Shown here piece after piece: positions 43,874 to 54,019 of a stretch of 64,000 nt of DNA. Position numbers and translations under genes: made by a program. Source of the DNA: Cristatella mucedo. Lineage: Eukaryota > Bryozoa > Phylactolaemata > Cristatellidae. The notes beneath the pieces are model-generated. The model was not told the DNA's origin and did not search any database. It was given only the letters and a program-made list of their open reading frames with translations. Position 1 is the first letter of the stretch; each line of letters begins with the position of its first letter. Where the stretch lies: contig WPIO01000096.1 in the NCBI GenBank assembly GCA_009760855.2, positions 1,180,501 to 1,244,500 on the forward strand. Reading direction: 5' to 3'.

Positions 43874-44386
43874 TTGGAAGACGCTATAGGAATGGCGGCC
43901 TCCTGTGAGGCATACTTCGTGAGCTTGAACGCTCACGCGAGCTCGATGCGAGCTCTGCTGGCCTCGCGATGGGCGCCACGACCGCTTGCGGTCCACGGCG
44001 ATGTCCGTGGCGACGGCGAGCGGGCAGCATCTTACCACCGACATCGGGCAGCCGTGGTCGGCATCTTGGACGAGGTCGGCTTTGACGTCGGTGCGAAAGC
44101 ATCAGCTGGGAGCCAAACGCGTCCTGATGCCGACCTCGCCTTGCCCGACGGCACACTGCAGCTGCCGGACGCAGTCGGTCGAGGCGCCCGCGACCTGCGA
44201 GAGTCCCAGAAGCTGGTATCCGCTGCGATGGCGGGCCCCGGTGGCGATGACAACGACGATGGCGGCCAGGACGCAGGTGGCCGCCGCCGCACGTTTCGCA
44301 ATGGACGCACGCCAGAGAGAGCCTCGCGTCTAGGAACGGTGGCGGCGACTCGCTGCCGAGCGTCAGGCAGCGCCTGGCGAACATGA
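43874..44386 (+). CDS. Open frame in GC-rich island, unknown
   Basis: 170 codons beginning MEDAIGMAASCEAYFVSLNA. The second half is Ala/Gly/Asp-rich and probably disordered (AMAGPGGDDNDDGGQDAGG). Other frames on both strands are also open because GC is high, so the choice of frame is uncertain. A donor-like CGCAG|GTAGCG lies downstream at about 44470. I recognise no family. It could be an exon or just GC-rich noise. Confidence 0.27.
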   Translation: MEDAIGMAASCEAYFVSLNAHASSMRALLASRWAPRPLAVHGDVRGDGERAASYHRHRAAVVGILDEVGFDVGAKASAGSQTRPDADLALPDGTLQLPDAVGRGARDLRESQKLVSAAMAGPGGDDNDDGGQDAGGRRRTFRNGRTPERASRLGTVAATRCRASGSAWRT

Positions 44387-44608
44387 GCGAGCGCTCCACG
44401 CCGCCGACCTTGACGGCGAGGACTCGGCTGGCTGGAGACGCTGCCGAGAAAGCACGGAGCGGCACTCGCAGGTAGCGGCAGCGGCGGCTGGGACTGCAAC
44501 CATTAGGCCATCCAGAGATGCGATCTCATCGAGTCTAGCGATCTCGCGAGAGATCGAGGGGGCGACGCCGGAGCAGTAGCCTGTAGCGACCCAGAAGAAG
44601 GCTGTGAG

Positions 44609-45190
44609 GTGCTCAAACCGCCGGCCGCTGACTTTGCGGCCGCAGGTCAGCCCGAGGCCCCGAATCTGGCCGAGGCGGCTTCCTCTGCGAGGCCGCTGTC
44701 TGCAGCGGCGGCGGCACGACGATCGAAGCTTTGGGCGCACCTAGCGAACATTCGCAAATTAAGTGACGCGGCGGCAGGTGAAATGCGCCCGGTCGCTGCC
44801 ACGCCGACGATCGGGAGTGTACGGACGTCCAAGGACCCGCCTCGTTCCAGCGACGGCACGGAGGGCGACCGCGGGGCCCGCCCAGACGCCGAACGGGCGT
44901 CCAGCGTTCATTCTAAACCCGACGCCTCTGCCGCCGAGGTCGACGCCCACTCGAGCGCCTCGGGCGATCTCGCTCGACCGGAAACCCAGCCTCCGCCTGT
45001 GGCGCAGATGACAGAGCCGGGGGCTGACGGAGGAGGAACTGTAGAAAGAAGTGCAGAGGCGTCCGCTGCGCCGACGTTGCCGCCGCTGCAGTCCACTCCA
45101 GCGGATGCGACGACGCCGCTTGCGGATAGAGTCGGCGCGACCGCGGCGAAGGCGGCGGGTGCGTTTCCTCGTGCACGCCCAAAAACCTGA
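44609..45190 (+). CDS. Ala/Pro-rich open frame, unknown
   Basis: 193 codons in the same frame register as the open frame at 43874-44386, with stops between. The composition (Ala, Pro, Ser, Asp, Glu) suggests a disordered protein. It includes KLWAHLANIRKLSDAAAGEM and ends FPRARPKT before TGA. Competing frames exist on both strands. Its last codons and the DNA after it are repeated exactly at 46747-46983. No polyadenylation signal is near. No domain is recognised. Confidence 0.3.
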   Translation: MLKPPAADFAAAGQPEAPNLAEAASSARPLSAAAAARRSKLWAHLANIRKLSDAAAGEMRPVAATPTIGSVRTSKDPPRSSDGTEGDRGARPDAERASSVHSKPDASAAEVDAHSSASGDLARPETQPPPVAQMTEPGADGGGTVERSAEASAAPTLPPLQSTPADATTPLADRVGATAAKAAGAFPRARPKT

Positions 45191-45401
45191 TAACAACACG
45201 GCACATCCGGCCGCCGCTGACGCAGCTATAGTCACGTGCCATCATTTATCGCATTTGGGGCAAGCGGCGTTTCAGCTAGGAGGCAAAGTTGAAATTGGCC
45301 AAGCTGGAGCTACTAACGTGTACTAACGCTTCCGTGCACCGGTAGCTACTGCTTTGATTCAAACTCAGCCGTGGCCACTATCTACTGCAGGGTAGGGCAG
45401 C
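45165..45401. repeat. 237-bp direct repeat, first copy
   Basis: From GTTTCCTCGTGCACGCCC to ACTGCAGGGTAGGGCAG the sequence matches 46747-46983 with no difference seen by eye. The flanks differ immediately on both sides. Confidence 0.95.
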
Positions 45402-45720
45402 TCGCGAAGCTCGAGCCGATGGAGACGGAGCGACGCGGCGGCCAGTCGCTTGCTTGCGGTTGCCTAAGCCATCCGCTTGCACGACGCCGATAACGGCACG
45501 TCGTAGCGGAAAATCGAGCGACGATGAGGTCGTCGCTCGTCACCCAACTTTGCAAATTCATTTTAATAACGCAGCCGAAGCTGATTTTGTTTAGCTTGTT
45601 TTGTTTAATGAAGTCTCTTGTTGTGATGTCTCACGTCAATGTCTCAACTAAATGTCTCGAATTAATATGCATCATTTCTCTCGATGTCTGCAACTCAAGC
45701 AATAACATTTGTTGTCTGTG
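45402..45720. other. No gene seen
   Basis: CpG-rich at first, then AT-rich anonymous DNA. A short plus frame (45524-45724) has no motif. Confidence 0.45.
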
Positions 45721-45928
45721 TTAACTGTGCATGCTGCCACTAACCACATTTGCATGCTGACCCTATGCATGTCACCCCTAACCATATTATTCATTTTGTT
45801 TGTTTATCAAGCATGATTTTACTCACCGTTCAATTGCATTTCCCTTTGCAGCAAATGTAAAGCTCCTAGAGATAGATAAGAGCTCTCTGAGGGTGCTTTA
45901 TCAAGTGCATTGTTGTTATTATTATTCT
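45721..45928 (+). mobile_element. LINE-A 3' UTR and tail
   Basis: ACTGTGCATGCTGCCACTAA, CACATTTGCATGCTGACCC, TTTCCCTTTGCAGCAAATG, TAAAGCTCCTAGAGATAGA and GGGTGCTTTATCAAGTGC, ending in ATT-type sequence. Confidence 0.92.
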
Positions 45929-46107
45929 GGTGATCAATGAGATGTCTCGCCATAGAAAGAACGGAGGTCACCGTAGATGTCACCTAGCGAAAGGGAATGC
46001 TCAGAGTGTGAGAGGCAAGTAAAGCTTGGCGACATCGAATGCTCGCAAAACAAGCACGATACGAAAAGGAAATGCGAAAAGGAAATAGCTACTTTCGCGC
46101 GGGAACG

Positions 46108-46109
<2 letters not shown>

Positions 46110-46175
<66 letters not shown>
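46110..46175. repeat. (TA)n microsatellite
   Basis: About 66 bp of alternating TA. The Ile/Tyr frames across it are artefacts. Confidence 0.97.
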
Positions 46176-46467
46176 TATAAGCAGCCTGCTACCACTGTGG
46201 ACCGCGCTTGAATTGAGATCCAGAAATTCTCTCGATGAAAGAGGTGCGGTGCGAGATTCTGAAACGAGGCGGACAAGCGCTACGGCAGTCTCACTCTTAG
46301 CCCGACGATAGTCTCACTCTCGACGCACGGAGCCCGGAAGTCGTGCGGAAATCGCGAGCCTCCCAATGCTCGCTCCTTCCACCAAGGCTGACTGTGGACA
46401 GGAGGTTAACTACACTTACAGCTCAAAAAGAGCACAAAACTGATCGAACACCATAAATAAATAAACA
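46176..46467. other. No gene seen
   Basis: Short anonymous interval between the TA tract and SINE-2. Confidence 0.5.
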
Positions 46468-46637
46468 CTAGCTGATTTAACAGCCTATTTTTGTATAGCA
46501 ACAGAAGAGCCTTTACGGCTATCACCACCGCTTGCAGTGGCGATAAAGAATTGCCCACAGCAGGAATCGAACCCACGACCTCGGTCCTGAGGTCGTAAAA
46601 GCATCCGCCTTTACCTAGTGTGCCATCACGGCTCACC
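46468..46637 (-). mobile_element. SINE-2, near full length (reference copy)
   Basis: The minus strand reads GGTGAGCCGTGATGGCACAC, TAGGTAAAGGCGG (A-box area), GAGGTCGTGGGTTCGATTCC (B box GGTTCGATTCC), TGGGCAATTCTTTATCGCC, GGTGGTGATAGCCGTAAAGG, CTCTTCTGTTGCTATAC and GGCTGTTAAATCAGCTAG, then an A/T-rich end. It is a tRNA-derived SINE whose tail differs from LINE-A and SINE-1. Its partner LINE is not apparent in this window. Confidence 0.9.
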
Positions 46638-46746
46638 ATGTAAGGCTGGGACCAGTAGAGATGCTTGTCGAAAGACAAATCGCCGAGGGCCTCGTGCAGT
46701 CAGTTAAGGTAAACAAAATGACTTAACTCGGATTTTCCAAAAAATG

Positions 46747-46983
46747 TTTCCTCGTGCACGCCCAAAAACCTGATAACAACACGGCACATCCGGCCGCCGC
46801 TGACGCAGCTATAGTCACGTGCCATCATTTATCGCATTTGGGGCAAGCGGCGTTTCAGCTAGGAGGCAAAGTTGAAATTGGCCAAGCTGGAGCTACTAAC
46901 GTGTACTAACGCTTCCGTGCACCGGTAGCTACTGCTTTGATTCAAACTCAGCCGTGGCCACTATCTACTGCAGGGTAGGGCAG
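46747..46983. repeat. 237-bp direct repeat, second copy
   Basis: Identical by eye to 45165-45401. The upstream flank (TTTTCCAAAAAAT) and downstream flank (CCAATAGCGG) differ from those of copy 1. Confidence 0.95.
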
Positions 46984-47602
46984 CCAATAGCGGTCGGCTT
47001 GAAAGTAAATCTTTTCGTTCTATTGAGAAAGGTCAGCCAAAAAAGCGAAAGCCCGCGATCGGCAGCAAACAATTTGGGCCAACGTAAGCAAAGAGCGTAG
47101 ATTTCTCTCTAACGCGGCTTCCGGTCGGTCAGGAAGCGGCTGCGTCAGAGGTCTCCTCTTTCGCTCTTTCTCTGTATTTCGCAGTGGTCTATTTGACAAG
47201 ATTGGTTCTTGCCATGGTGCAGTGAGATTGCGTGAACCTCGTGCAGTGCGTGCGCATTAAGAGCTATCGCCGATGGGTCAAGTGGACCGAGATTGCCGCC
47301 ATTGATTCCTTTATCGATTGCACCGACCGCAGAGCTGCTGCAACAATGACCTACCGTGCTTTAGGTAAAGCCGCGCCTGAATCGCGCTGCTCACGGCAGC
47401 GGACATGTGCCGGATGTGCTTTAAACGAGTGTAGTTATGCAAGTATACGAGTGCTAGTGCTGCTGACGAGCGAGCGAGTGAGCTCTGGGATGCGAGACCT
47501 GTGGGGAGTCTAGACGGAGTCTGACCGGAGGGATGCTGCTGCAATAATGGATCATTGACAGGCTGCTAGAGCAAAATAGAGAAAAAGAAACTGAGACAGA
47601 GA

Positions 47603-47604
<2 letters not shown>
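46984..47604. other. No gene recognised
   Basis: Moderately GC-rich. The plus frame at 47232-47513 (93 codons) is Cys/Arg-containing but matches no family I know. Confidence 0.4.
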
Positions 47605-47695
<91 letters not shown>

Positions 47696-47746
47696 CAAGA
47701 GAGAGAAAGAGATTGAAAGAGAGAGAAAGAGTAAGAGAGATAGAGC

Positions 47747-47804
<58 letters not shown>

Positions 47805-47870
47805 AAAATAGAGAGATAGAGAGGGAGAAAGGTGAGTAAAAACTAGAGGGAGAGAGAGAGAGAAAGCGGT
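47605..47870. repeat. Long purine-rich (GA)n tract
   Basis: Two long pure GA runs (about 47605-47688 and 47751-47798) are joined and followed by GAGAAAGAGATTGAAAGA-like purine sequence. The 141-codon Ser/Leu frame on the minus strand is an artefact. Confidence 0.95.
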
Positions 47871-48084
47871 GCCAGGCAAATGGTGACTAAATGAGTAGAG
47901 CGTTAGTGCAGCTCGTTCACGTCCACGGATCTCGCCGAATTATATATGACGTCTCACGTCGTTCACGTCTTGCCAAATGAAATGAATGAGTTCCGAGTGT
48001 CTTCTTTCAGCGCTGGAAGAACATAGTAACGAAGTGGATTTAGAGCAACAATGGGTCGGGCGGGATCAAGGGCTACGATTGTCG
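47871..48084. other. No gene seen
   Basis: Anonymous interval. Confidence 0.5.
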
Positions 48085-48215
48085 CAGGTCTTAGGCGACG
48101 GGTAAGGCGCTCTCTCTTTACCAACCAGGTCAAAGGTCGCGGGCTTGAGTACTGTAGTGCAAGCGGCGGCGACAGCCGCCAAGGAGGCTCTTTTGCTGAT
48201 ACGAAAGCACGAACG
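48085..48215 (+). mobile_element. SINE-2 copy, diverged
   Basis: AGGCGACGGGTAAGGCGC, AAAGGTCGCGGGCTTGAGTA (B-box region), GTGCAAGCGGCGGCGACAGC and GGAGGCTCTTTTGCTGATAC match SINE-2 in order, with the GGGCAATTCTTTATC stretch deleted. Confidence 0.6.
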
Positions 48216-48606
48216 AGGTCGACGAATAAGCCTCGACCTTCTGTGGGCGTTTCGTCGTGCAGGCACGTGACTTATCCCCTTCTGTCAGTTAGCTTTCCGC
48301 CTGTGCGTCGGCCTGCACCCTACTGGTGCTCCGAAGCTGCGTTGGCGACGGCTGCTGCTGCTGCTACAACCACGCGTATGCTCACTCGCTCGCTTGTGTT
48401 GCATGCATGCAATGCAGCCGTCGTCACCGAGACCACGAAAGTCACTCGTTGGGGGCTAAGGTTCGTTCTACATGGCGCCGACATCGCGCCTACGAGCCCG
48501 TACCCTTCAACGTGCCCGACGCGATGGCCAGGAAGCCGACGGCCCGACCGCTTGATCGACGGGAGTCTATGGCGTAATCGATCGGCCAGCCATCATGGGT
48601 CGTTGA
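48216..48606. other. No gene recognised
   Basis: CpG-rich with overlapping frames. The 214-codon plus frame (48051-48695) spans SINE-2 and the duplicated 40-kb segment, so it is not credible as one gene. Confidence 0.45.
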
Positions 48607-49112
48607 ACGAGCACCCGCCGATCCGGCCAATGCACCGTAGCTCGAACGGCGGGTTCGAGGAATTACCGCAATCCACCGCTTGCCACTCTAATTAGGCTAG
48701 CAACAGCCAAACGTAAGCGTTGCCGAGCTCAAAGCTTTCGCTGATGTTGGAGTACACGTTCAAATTTATCTGTGCACATAAATGTAAAATACGACTTGCT
48801 TGTACTGAGTGGGTACACTTACAACGGATTGATGTCCGTATTTTCCCTAGCCGTTGCCGTCGATTGAAGCCTATTGGCCTCGCATGTACGTTCAAGATTG
48901 GTTGATAGGATGCGGTTGCACTTCTAATACAGCGCACTGTTACGCAAGAAAAATGCGATCCTCTCCCACCAGCTTTGTTAATAGATGTAACAGACGACCA
49001 TAGATTGCTGTATTGTCTCGGGCAATTGCCGTCGATTGCATATGGTTGAACGTGATCAGGGACAGCGTGTGCGCCCACACTGAGCGTTATGTAGGAGGAT
49101 AAATACAAATTA
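48607..49112. repeat. Copy of the 39896-40402 array segment
   Basis: Direct-orientation duplicate of part of the ~165-bp array, including GCAATTGCCGTCGATTGC at about 49021. It stops sharply at GATAAATACAAATTACAAGG, where different GC-rich sequence begins. Confidence 0.88.
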
Positions 49113-49140
49113 CAAGGCCGCCGACTATAGCGATGGCGGT

Positions 49141-49659
49141 CTTGTCGAGGCGGCGGCGGCGGCTGACGGCCAAAACAGCGAGCCCTGTCCGGCGAGCCAA
49201 CCATCCTACAGATCTGGCGTTTCGGCAGAGCGGATGAGGCCGAGGCCTGCCGAGGCACTAGGGGCAAACGGGAACTGTGCCGACGCAAATCGCGGCCGCA
49301 CACGTATTAGCCGAGGTCAACCGGGGCTTCAGAACCAGTGGCCAGGAAAACCGTGCTTTCGTGGCTGATATGTACCGCACGGGGAGTCCGCTCGGGCCGG
49401 AGAGGCTGCGAAAAACGGAGAGGCTGCACAGAATGGAGAGACTGCGCAGGACGGAGAGGCTGTGCAGGACGGAGAGACTGCACACGCCGGAAAGTCTCCT
49501 CATGTCGGAGGCGCGGCGGCGGAAGCGGATGGAGCGACGGGCAAGCTTTCCAGGCTGAACAACGCCTGTGCAACCTTGACCCGGCTGCGGTGGCTTTACG
49601 TCGGCCGTGAGGGAAAAAACTGGGCTACCCTTTTGCTTTCTCAGATTTTTGTCTCTTGA
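49141..49659 (+). CDS. GC-rich open frame with six-residue repeats, unknown
   Basis: One frame runs from about 49141 with a single internal stop at about 49366. It then continues to a stop at 49657. Its middle encodes GEAAKNGEAAQNGETAQDGE-type repeats from an 18-bp tandem repeat, then GGAAAEADGATGKLSRLN and LRWLYVGREGKNW. The same DNA is open in two other frames because 18 is a multiple of 3, so the frame is uncertain. No family recognised. It may be an exon of a low-complexity protein. Confidence 0.25.
49399..49488. repeat. 18-bp tandem repeat, 5 copies
   Basis: Units of the form GGAGAGGCTGCGCAGGAC begin at 49399, 49417, 49435, 49453 and 49471, with 2-5 differences each and no length change. 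Confidence 0.92.
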
Positions 49660-50257
49660 ATAGTTTTATATTATAGATAATGTCGTGTGCGTCTCATTTT
49701 TATTCCACAATAATAGACGAGTGTAATGCGAGGTAATGGAGGCTTACACCCTGCAACGCAGCCAGAGGTGACACGAGGGACATTTGCCCATCTGTACATC
49801 ATGGCACAGACCCGGCCCGCCGCCTATTCCTCTGCCCTGACCCGGACCGACAACGACGATGAATCTATGTCCTAAAAGCACGCGTTAAGATACCATCGAG
49901 TTGCGTCGGATTAATACTATGAGATTGTGGTAAGTTTTTCATCAAATGCGAATGGAGCCCAGCTTGTAGAAACTTGTTGTGAGTCTCCCCCTAAATTAAA
50001 ACTGCAAATTTTGCCCGATAGCTTGAATGAAAAGCCGTCGCTCTGTCGCTGCTTAAACTGGGCCTGAACAGCTTCTTGCGGGACAGATACAAGCCGTATC
50101 AAATATGATTCGCCCCATTAAGCTGAAACGCGACCACCTAACTAACTGGCTGACTAAACCTGAATTCTTCAGCTACCACCAGCTCACGCAGCAAGATCGA
50201 AGCTCGCCGTTAGCATGGTGCATGCATGGCTGAGCATCATTTATTGCATGGCTATTG
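49660..50257. other. No gene seen
   Basis: Anonymous sequence. The short minus frame at 49917-50102 has no motif. Confidence 0.45.
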
Positions 50258-50400
50258 CTATATACATATATTATATTTATTATACTATATATTATATAAT
50301 TTATATATTATAATAAATAATTATAATAATAATTATATAAATATATATAATAATTATAATATATATATATATATAATAGTTATAATAAGTATACTATATT

Positions 50401-50433
<33 letters not shown>

Positions 50434-50532
50434 CAACGTATATTCTGTACTATTAAATATTATATATTCTATTATATATAATATATAATATATATTATAT
50501 ATATAGATATATATATATCTATATATATAACT
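50258..50532. repeat. AT-rich low-complexity region with (AC)n
   Basis: Almost pure A/T (TATAT, ATAATTATAA), with (AC)10 at 50401-50420 and several self-complementary ATATAGATATATATATCTAT stretches at about 50501-50527. Confidence 0.95.
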
Positions 50533-51907
50533 GCTAGTAAAATAATCCCGGCAATCTCCCGGGGCAACTAAGCTTGAGCTATAGCCGCCGAAGGCCACAT
50601 TCTGGACCAGCAGCAGCAGCACGGCTGCAGGATCATCGGTCGCTTCGCTCAGCAGCAGCAGCAGACTCGGCCTAACCCCTGAGCCTAACCCCTAACCCCT
50701 AACCCCTGAGCTTGCACCGTGACTTATGTCGCACGTTCAACCAGGGAGAACCCACGTGACTTATACTGCAGGCGCGAAGCCGTTCGTCCCCGTGCCGCAC
50801 AGATGAGTTTCTACTGGCTGGGTTGCCTGATGCAGCAGCAGAAGATGCCGTGTGCTCAGCGGCCGTTACTAAACTTACTTGCCTGAGTAGCTGAGGCAGC
50901 TGCCACTTTCGTGTTGCAAATTAGCGGCAGTGACTGAACCGAGAGTCGTACGCCGACACGCCCTCTGCCGATAGCGTAGTTCGATTGCATGCGGGCTGGT
51001 AACGCTCCTTTCCTCAGTAGCTGGTGGGAGCATCCTCGAGAGGGGCCTGAGCACAACTGTGGTCCACTTCTAATGAGACGTTGACACAGGCCGATAACCC
51101 GCTGGTGAACAGATAGTGGATTCACCATCGGGGTCGGCCAAGGGACAGCCGGGCAGTCGAGGAGTGGATACTTGAGTTTGAGAAGGGGCGAAGGGGCAGT
51201 CATGCGTCTCGCGGCTCCGTGCCTTGAGCAATAACCCGTTTGGCGTTGTTCATCGACTGGCTCTCTGATGTATGAACCAAACTACAGATAGCACTCCGGC
51301 TTTCGGCTTGGGTCAGCACATCTGCCAGGCCAGCATGTCTCCCACGAGAGCTGAGGCAAATGTTTCTTTAGTTTTTCCATTGGAGGCTTGCAGTTTCATC
51401 AGAAATGGAAGCAAAAATCCATTACGTAGGTCGCTGTTATCGACGGCTGTTCAGTTAATAATCGGACGCCCTTTCTATGATTGTGTTTTTTGCTTTGATA
51501 CGTGCGAATGCCAGCGACTGGTACAGTGGAACGGCGGGGCTACCGGCTCAAACGTGCATGTTGTTATTGAGAATAGTTTGATATTCAATAAGTAGCTAGC
51601 TCGCATCATCAAGGGTATTCAAAATTAACAAGCTGTCTAGAAGTCTGCCAGTACTAAATCCACTTTAGTCCGCCTCGGATCCGGCGGAAATTGACTTCGC
51701 GAAGCTCCAGTTTGCACATCATACATCAGCACACGGCTGTAGCTCAAGGGTCAGTCAAACATTTTCGCAGCGTTCGATGCTTGCCTTCTCACGCGAACTA
51801 GTGCAATCGAATTCATCAGTGCAATCGAATTCATCAGCCCAATTCACTGATATCCAAGACGTTTTATCACAAAGCAAAATAATTCATTTAAAAAAGCTGC
51901 GAGTTAA
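50533..51907. other. No gene; short CCCCTAA repeat
   Basis: CAG runs lie at 50608 and 50651. CCTAACCCCTAACCCCTAAC sits at about 50682-50703, a brief telomere-like motif. Frames at 50856-51203 minus and 51272-51595 plus have no known domain. Confidence 0.45.
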
Positions 51908-52072
51908 TAGTAATACATTTAAATAGCGACCTCAAATAATTTAATATCTTTTTTGGCACATTACATAAACTGCACAGGTAGCACGGTCGAATGTTTAGCT
52001 GTAGCATACTCAGTGACAAAAAGCATAACATAGAGGTGTCATGCTGACCCAGCATGCAAATATGGCAGCATG
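51908..52072 (-). mobile_element. LINE-A 3' tail, old
   Basis: GTAATACATTTAAATAGCGA, AATATCTTTTTTGGCACATT, CACGGTCGAATGTTTAGC and GTGTCATGCTGACCCAGCAT keep the order of the minus LINE-A tail and UTR. Confidence 0.7.
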
Positions 52073-52073
52073 C

Positions 52074-52215
52074 AAACTAACTGATTCAACTGCCCCTTTT
52101 GTACAGCAGCACAAGAGCCTTGAAGACTATCACTATATTGCCCACCAAGCGGTAGTTGTAGCGTTGAGGCTATTCTGCTCTTCTATAAATGAGCCTCCTA
52201 GATCAGATAGCTTAC
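52074..52215 (-). mobile_element. SINE-2 fragment, possibly two halves inverted
   Basis: AACTAACTGATTCAACTGCC, GTACAGCAGCACAAGAGCC and ACTATCACTATATTGCCCAC give the SINE-2 3' half on the minus strand. Immediately after it CTGCTCTTCTATAAATGAGC and CTCCTAGATCAGATAGC resemble the same tail on the plus strand. Confidence 0.55.
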
Positions 52216-53319
52216 GACATGGATCCAAGTGGAAAGCTTGTTTTTTGATTGCACGCTAGTGTACTGACAATGACTGCCTCTGAAGTTATCTCTGTGGAAA
52301 GTATTCGTAAAACTTAGCAAGAATTGGCACAGCCGCGCTCGTAAAGGGAGCTTTAATTGACGGTCAAAGGTCAGGGAATTACCTATTCACCCTACTCCCG
52401 CACAAAAGCCCAGAAATAAAAAAGGCCAGGAAATCGACTGAAACCGGACGTAAGATAAGAGAGTTGTTAGCGAACGTTGCAGCGCACTCTTTATGCGTCG
52501 GCGTTTGCATGCCCTGCCTTGCAGTAGGCCACAGTCTCCTATGCCTAAACCGTCATACAAAGAACTTCATCACGAACCGACTAGAATTTACCTTCTTGAC
52601 TTCGATTGCCTAAACCACTTAACTGCAGCTACGCCTGGCCAACCAATATTTGCAAATGTGGAGTTGTAAATGAGCTGCCTCGCCCAGGTGCTGATTCCTG
52701 CTTGCTGGCACTGAAATCAAATTGATCAAATTTCTCGGACATCGAATGAGTCCGGTAAACATTGGGATCCGATGTGGAGCCGACGTAGGGTGCAATTCTC
52801 TTTTGATTGACGTTACCACTTGTTACAGGTACATAACACTGCACTCCTGCCTCTGCTATTATTTACTTAGTCTTTATCAAAGAACGCAGCCGTAGATATA
52901 CATCACAGTGCCAGGCCTTAAGAAGATATTAGGTAGTCCCTCAAATCATTAAAAGCCTTAATTAAAAGGCTCGCCCAAGAGCACACAATGAATGCACCCG
53001 GAAAAGCTGGAACATGATTATCAAGTCGGATCTATGCATCCATATAAAAAATAAAGAGAAGCCTTATTTAATGGTTGGCTTGGAAACCACAAATGAGGCC
53101 AGCCATAGCAGCAAAAACGTACGCCCAGCAATTGCACGCCAGCAGGGTAGTATGCCTGACTAAATACGGTGGTTCTCGTGCTGGAAGTCGAAGAGTATCT
53201 ACATACGCACTATGTTTATCAAGTATAAAACAGATTGCACGATCCTACGTCTGGCTTGCAGGTTACTTCGCTCACAAGCACTAGTCTGCCTATTCAATCT
53301 CTTTGATCCTCCAGTGTGC
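52216..53319. other. No gene seen
   Basis: Anonymous DNA. Words of the ~165-bp family occur weakly near 52270-52440 (TTGATTGCACGCTAGTG, GGCACAGCCGCGCTCGT). No coding feature. Confidence 0.45.
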
Positions 53320-53482
53320 TCTCATAGAACCCAGCTCGGCATCATTGCGACATCTCAACATCACTCACGGTAAAATATTTTGGTGATCGTGCCTTAAACT
53401 ATGTAGCACCAAAAGTGTGGAAATCGCTTCCGGACACGGTGACTACCTCCAATGAACTTGTATCCTTTTAGTCTTTCCTCGA
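53320..53482 (+). pseudogene. LINE C-terminal fragment, third L2/CR1-like type
   Basis: A frame near 53375-53475 reads FGDRALNYVAPKVWKSLPDT and ends VSF-stop. It parallels FGDRAFSSYAPTAWNSLPTC of LINE-A but is distinct from both LINE-A and LINE-B. Only about 35 codons are recognisable. Confidence 0.6.
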
Positions 53483-54018
53483 GTGAATCTGAACAGACCA
53501 GATTTTTCTTTGCACAAAGTGAACTTGCCTTTTTAGTAACTTTGCACGAGTCACTAGGTCTTACTAACCGGTAGCCATTGGGGACTGGGCATGCGCTTTA
53601 GCATTCTGGCCTGAGCTTGCTATCTATGCTTGCTTGCTACCATACAGGAGACTCACCTCAAAATATATTTTACCGATTCTTCTCCAGTGAGTTGTGTAGC
53701 ACTTTGCTGGCCTTGGCTGAATTTTAGCGAGAACAAGAGCTGTTCGGAGGCGAGCTAGAACTCCTTTGTCCTGGAGCAGTGAGCCAGAGAGGAGCGTCAG
53801 CTCGGTTAGAGAGCAAGAGCTTAAGAGCAAGCCAGGAAGCTGAGACCGGCGGTGGCGATTCGGCCTTTAGAATTGGTCCGATACCCGCGGAAGCTGCTGA
53901 TTGATGTTGGCTGGCCTGTCAACCTCCGCCTTCACTCGGTCCAAGAAAGAATCGTCTGGAACCCATTCGCCATTCAAGCTGGACAGAGGGGACATTCCGG
54001 TGGCCTAGTGCCGGTATT
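53483..54018. other. No gene seen
   Basis: Short frames without motifs (53624-53830 minus; 53852-54064 plus). Confidence 0.45.
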
Positions 54019-54019
54019 A

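Noticed and set aside
46039-46311. Ile/Tyr repeat peptide
   Set aside because: Translation of the (TA)n tract.
46468-46637. A true tRNA gene at the tRNA-like A/B boxes
   Set aside because: The A and B boxes belong to a dispersed SINE with a common tail, the acceptor stem does not close, and several diverged copies occur in the window.
47454-47879. 141-codon minus frame with a signal-peptide-like Leu/Ser composition
   Set aside because: It is a product of the GA tract and not a secreted protein.
48051-48695. 214-codon plus frame
   Set aside because: It runs across a SINE-2 copy and into the duplicated array segment, so it is a chance fusion of repeats.
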